Origin: an uncultured Lachnospiraceae bacterium
Lineage (GTDB): Bacteria; Bacillota_A; Clostridia; Lachnospirales; Lachnospiraceae
Length of the DNA: 9,300 nucleotides
Assembly: GCA_900553635.1 (NCBI GenBank)
Contig: USDU01000089.1
Coordinates: forward strand, 1-9,300
Reading direction: 5' to 3'
Under the pieces are notes generated by a model. The model saw nothing but the letters and a program-made list of their open reading frames with translations, had not been told where the DNA came from and searched no databases. This document shows, one piece after another, positions 7,075 through 9,300 of this stretch (position 1 is its first letter; each line of letters begins with the position of its first letter). Made by a program: the position numbers and the translations under genes.

Positions 7075-7121
7075 TACAAATGGGCATGACAGATAAACCT
7101 CCGTCATGCCCCTCATTTGTA
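7075..7121 (-). terminator. Large stem-loop after mreB, probable terminator
   Basis: GGGCATGAC (7082-7090) pairs perfectly with GTCATGCCC (7103-7111) around a 12-base loop. The stem continues with TACAAAT (7075-7081) against ATTTGTA (7115-7121) after a 3-base bulge (7112-7114), giving 16 pairs in all. It begins 10 bases after the mreB stop codon on the minus strand, the usual place for a terminator. The 3' side (ATTTGTATATAAC) is only moderately T-rich, so termination may be partial or may need another factor. The minus-strand loop contains GGAGG. The same downstream bases include TATAAC, a possible weak -10 for recD2. Confidence 0.6.
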
Positions 7122-7131
7122 AAAGTATAAT

Positions 7132-8124
7132 TTACTCGTCCCGGTTACCAGCCATGAACTCTACAAACTTACCGGTTCCGATGGCTACACACTTCATGGC
7201 GTCCTCTGCCGTCATGGTGTTAATGCCGGTTTTCTCCTCCAACAGTTCCTCCAAACCACGAAGCAGAGCGCCGCCGCCGGTCAGGACAATTCCTCTGTCC
7301 GCAATATCTGCTGCCAGCTCGGGCGGAGTCTTCTCCAGCACGCTGTGAACAGCCTCCACGATCTGCATGGTAGACTCACGAAGCGCTTCCTCACAATCCT
7401 CAGAGGTTACCTCTACGGACTTCGGAAGACCTGTCACCAGGTTACGTCCGCGGACGCTCATACGATCCACCTCCGCGCGGGGATAGCAGGTACCTACTTT
7501 GATCTTGATATCCTCTGCGGTACGCTCACCGATCAGAAGATTGTGCTTCTTACGCATATAACGGACGATAGCCTCGTCAAAGTCATCTCCCGCAATCTTC
7601 ACGGAAGTGCTGACTACCGCGCCGCCCAGGGAGATAACAGCGATATCGCTGGTACCGCCTCCGATATCTACGATCATATTACCGCAGGGACGGGAAATAT
7701 CGATACCGGCTCCAATGGCTGCCGCGATGGGCTCCTCGATGATCATAACCTCACGGGCGCCTGCCTGATAGGTAGCGTCCTCTACAGCCTTCTTCTCTAC
7801 CTCAGTTACACCGCTGGGTACACAGACTGCGATACGCGGTCTTCGAAAGGATCTCTTTCCTGTAGCCTTCTGGATGAAGTACTTCAGCATCTTCTCCGTT
7901 ACGGTATAGTCAGAGATAACGCCCTGACGCAGCGGACGTACCGCTACAATATTGCCGGGGGTTCTTCCCAGCATCAGACGGGCTTCCTCGCCGATGGCGC
8001 GGATCTTATTGGTATCACGGTCAAATGCCACTACGGACGGCTCTTTTAATACGACGCCCTTTCCATTTATATATACAAGGATACTGGCTGTACCCAGGTC
8101 AATTCCAATATCTGTTCCTGCCAT
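7132..8124 (-). CDS. mreB: MreB/Mbl family rod-shape actin homologue
   Basis: MreB-family actins form membrane-associated filaments that direct lateral cell-wall synthesis and rod shape. The 330-residue product has the expected length and all nucleotide-binding signatures: phosphate-1 DIGIDLGTAS at 5-14, a conserved IIEEPIAAAIGAG at 128-140, phosphate-2 IVDIGGGTSD at 151-160 and the adenosine motif LTGGGALLRG at 281-290. The ATG (8122-8124) follows AAAGGGGA at about 8 bases. The gene is preceded by its own promoter region and followed by a strong stem-loop, so it looks monocistronic. No mreC, mreD or penicillin-binding protein gene is adjacent, unlike the classical mreBCD locus. That arrangement suggests an additional Mbl- or MreBH-like paralogue, although a sole mreB detached from mreCD cannot be excluded. 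The last residues (FVEFMAGNRDE) form a slightly extended acidic/polar end. Confidence 0.96.
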   Translation of the reverse strand: MAGTDIGIDLGTASILVYINGKGVVLKEPSVVAFDRDTNKIRAIGEEARLMLGRTPGNIVAVRPLRQGVISDYTVTEKMLKYFIQKATGKRSFRRPRIAVCVPSGVTEVEKKAVEDATYQAGAREVMIIEEPIAAAIGAGIDISRPCGNMIVDIGGGTSDIAVISLGGAVVSTSVKIAGDDFDEAIVRYMRKKHNLLIGERTAEDIKIKVGTCYPRAEVDRMSVRGRNLVTGLPKSVEVTSEDCEEALRESTMQIVEAVHSVLEKTPPELAADIADRGIVLTGGGALLRGLEELLEEKTGINTMTAEDAMKCVAIGTGKFVEFMAGNRDE

Positions 8125-8162
8125 TTTACAGATTCCCCTTTCTCACATTTCCTTAATCTTCT

Positions 8163-8171
8163 ATAATATCA
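8163..8171 (-). promoter_or_regulatory. Putative extended -10 promoter element, proximal, for mreB
   Basis: On the minus strand TGATATTAT (8163-8171) matches the extended -10 consensus TGnTATAAT with one mismatch. It lies about 38 bases before the mreB ATG, leaving a leader of roughly 30 bases. The 17-base position carries only AGCTTG as a -35, while TTGAAA sits at a spacing of 14, so this element would depend on the extended -10. Confidence 0.45.
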
Positions 8172-8232
8172 GTCTTACACATTTTCAAGCTGTTATTCAG
8201 GCTTTGTGCAAACACCTATTTGCGTAACTTAT

Positions 8233-8261
8233 ATTATATACAAGGAATTCCAAAAAGAAAA
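8233..8261 (-). promoter_or_regulatory. Putative distal promoter for mreB with an internal GGAATTCC palindrome
   Basis: A perfect TATAAT on the minus strand (8233-8238) is preceded at 17 bases by the poor -35 TTTTCT (8256-8261). The spacer contains the 8-bp palindrome GGAATTCC (8244-8251), which could be an operator. An A8 run on the minus strand (8265-8272) and nearby T runs just upstream could serve as an UP-like element. A transcript from here would have a leader of about 100 bases. Either this or the proximal element, or both, may drive mreB. Confidence 0.4.
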
Positions 8262-8298
8262 GTGTTTTTTTTCGTCGCAGGAAAATTTAATGGTTTCT

Positions 8299-8317
8299 TA
8301 AGATCCTTGTAAGATCC
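8299..8317. repeat. Two direct 8-bp repeats just after lplA
   Basis: TAAGATCC occurs at 8299-8306 and again at 8310-8317, separated by TTG, giving an 11-base period close to one helical turn. The pair lies immediately after the lplA stop codon and roughly 175 bases upstream of the mreB start. A short inverted repeat GTTTCT (8293-8298) and AGAAAC (8323-8328) brackets it, but no T run follows on the minus strand, so a terminator is not convincing. It may be a binding site or chance. Confidence 0.4.
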
Positions 8318-8320
8318 CGT

Positions 8321-9300
8321 TTAGAAACAGTGAGCCAGCCATTCGCACACCTGCTTTGCTTTTTCCCGCTGCTCCGGTGTAAATTCCGCTGTCTCATCAT
8401 CCAGGTTCAGGTCCGCCATATCATACCGTTTCCCCTGTAACAGCTTCTCCAGTTTCGCCGGGAATTCCACGTCCAGCATATCGGAATAAATCTTAATTTC
8501 TTCCATGTGCATATTTTTCAGGCGCAGCCAGATCTCCACCTCACCCCAGTCGAAGCGCCTGCTGTAAGAGGTCTCGCACTCAGGAGACTTGCCGAACTTC
8601 CAGTCCCAGGATGAATAAAGATTATAGATTTCCTGTACCTCAGCGTTTTCAAAGATAGCCGGGTTAAGCTCGGAAAAATCGCCGTAGGCTTCCACGAAGC
8701 TCTCCTTCAGGGCTGACCGCAGAGCGTCTGTGGTGATGTCCGGATTCAACGTCTTCAGGTTACATACCCGGGACTGTACAGACTTCACGCCCTTGGCCTT
8801 CATCTTCTCCTTGGACGGAGTCAGGTATCTGCCAAGCTGCGTCACATCCACATCCACCATCAGGGTTCCATGCTGAATATTGCAGTGGGAATTCTTGGAA
8901 AACGCATTTCCGGAAAACTTGAACCCATCCTCGGTAATGATGTCGTTCCGTCCGGAAAACTGCGTTTCAATGCCGAATTTCCGGCAGGCTGCCTGAATCA
9001 CCTTCAGCTGCTTTTCCAGATCATAGCGCTCCGGGGATGCCAGAAACGTAAAATTCAGATTGCCCAGATCATGGTACACGGCTCCGCCTCCGGTAGTACG
9101 TCTGGCCAGAAAGCCTCCCTCCTCCTCCAGAAGCTGGGCTTTACACTCACGGATGGCGTTCTGGTTGCGGCCAATAACTACCGTATGATCATTCTGCCAG
9201 AGATAAAGCACCACGTCGCCGGGCTCGATTTTGTCTGCCAGATATTTCTCCACGGCCAGATTTCTCCAGGGGTTCCAGGTGTAGGTCTGTACAAAATAAT
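8321..9300 (-). CDS. lplA: Lipoate-protein ligase A (N-terminus off the right edge)
   Basis: LplA activates free lipoate with ATP and attaches it to lysines of lipoyl domains such as glycine-cleavage H protein and 2-oxoacid dehydrogenase E2 subunits. About 325 residues are visible. The frame stays open to the window edge and reads TYTWNPWRNLAVEKYL, typical of the family N-terminus, so the GTG at 9251-9253 is internal and the true start lies beyond 9300. Signatures include RRTTGGGAVYHDLGNLNF (lipoate/adenylate-binding loop) and KFSGNAF, whose Lys aligns with the catalytic Lys133 of E. coli LplA. QHGTL follows, with Gln where His is usual, and then the SVQSRVCNL segment. A C-terminal accessory domain (about the last 90 residues, from SWDWKFGKSP) is present, so this is a full-length two-domain ligase rather than a LipM or LipL transferase. 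The stop is TAA at 8321-8323. Confidence 0.95.
   Translation of the reverse strand, partial: YFVQTYTWNPWRNLAVEKYLADKIEPGDVVLYLWQNDHTVVIGRNQNAIRECKAQLLEEEGGFLARRTTGGGAVYHDLGNLNFTFLASPERYDLEKQLKVIQAACRKFGIETQFSGRNDIITEDGFKFSGNAFSKNSHCNIQHGTLMVDVDVTQLGRYLTPSKEKMKAKGVKSVQSRVCNLKTLNPDITTDALRSALKESFVEAYGDFSELNPAIFENAEVQEIYNLYSSWDWKFGKSPECETSYSRRFDWGEVEIWLRLKNMHMEEIKIYSDMLDVEFPAKLEKLLQGKRYDMADLNLDDETAEFTPEQREKAKQVCEWLAHCF

Noticed and set aside
7345..8049. 234-codon plus-strand open frame
   Set aside because: It is antisense to mreB, which has every family motif. The long frame is a by-product of codon bias.
8252..8275. GAAAA...TTTTC stem followed by TTTTT as an lplA terminator on the minus strand
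   Set aside because: The stem has only five weak pairs, almost all A-T, and lies about 50 bases after the stop; too weak to call.
1..9300. CRISPR arrays, tRNA/rRNA genes, insertion sequences, prophage or toxin-antitoxin genes
   Set aside because: I found no spaced repeats, transposase or RNA-gene signatures. The window is almost fully occupied by minus-strand coding genes.

Overview
The window looks like ordinary chromosome of a Gram-positive Clostridia-type Firmicute, most likely a member of the Lachnospiraceae. The signs are an HPr with both His15 and the regulatory Ser46, a cdaA-cdaR pair, AGGGG-type ribosome binding sites, ComF and RecD2 homologues, and a lipoate ligase of the type common in gut clostridia. 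All nine genes lie on the minus strand, so transcription runs from high to low coordinates, and coding density is very high. I see no tRNA, rRNA, insertion sequence, CRISPR array, prophage gene or plus-strand gene. No gene-free stretch exceeds 200 bases.

Read in the direction of transcription, the first gene is a lipoate-protein ligase whose start lies beyond the right edge. A 196-base gap with two possible promoters leads into a standalone mreB. A 124-base gap with two strong inverted repeats separates mreB from recD2. recD2 overlaps comF by about 80 bases, so these two DNA-processing genes are probably expressed together.

An extended -10 promoter inside the 3' end of comF appears to start a second, tightly packed operon. 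It holds two unrecognised membrane proteins (143 and 328 residues), cdaA (diadenylate cyclase), cdaR (YbbR-domain regulator of CdaA) and HPr, which is cut by the left edge. Junctions inside this operon are a 4-base stop/start overlap, a 30-base gap, a 23-base overlap and a 17-base gap. That spacing argues for one transcript.

Functionally, the left half is a c-di-AMP synthesis locus joined to two uncharacterised membrane proteins and to a PTS phosphocarrier at the place where many Firmicutes carry glmM. The right half is housekeeping: helicase, ComF phosphoribosyltransferase-like protein, cell-shape actin and lipoate metabolism. The parts most worth following up are the two membrane proteins upstream of cdaA, the cdaAR-HPr linkage, the Ser/Gly/Thr-rich tail of CdaR and the paired hairpins between mreB and recD2.
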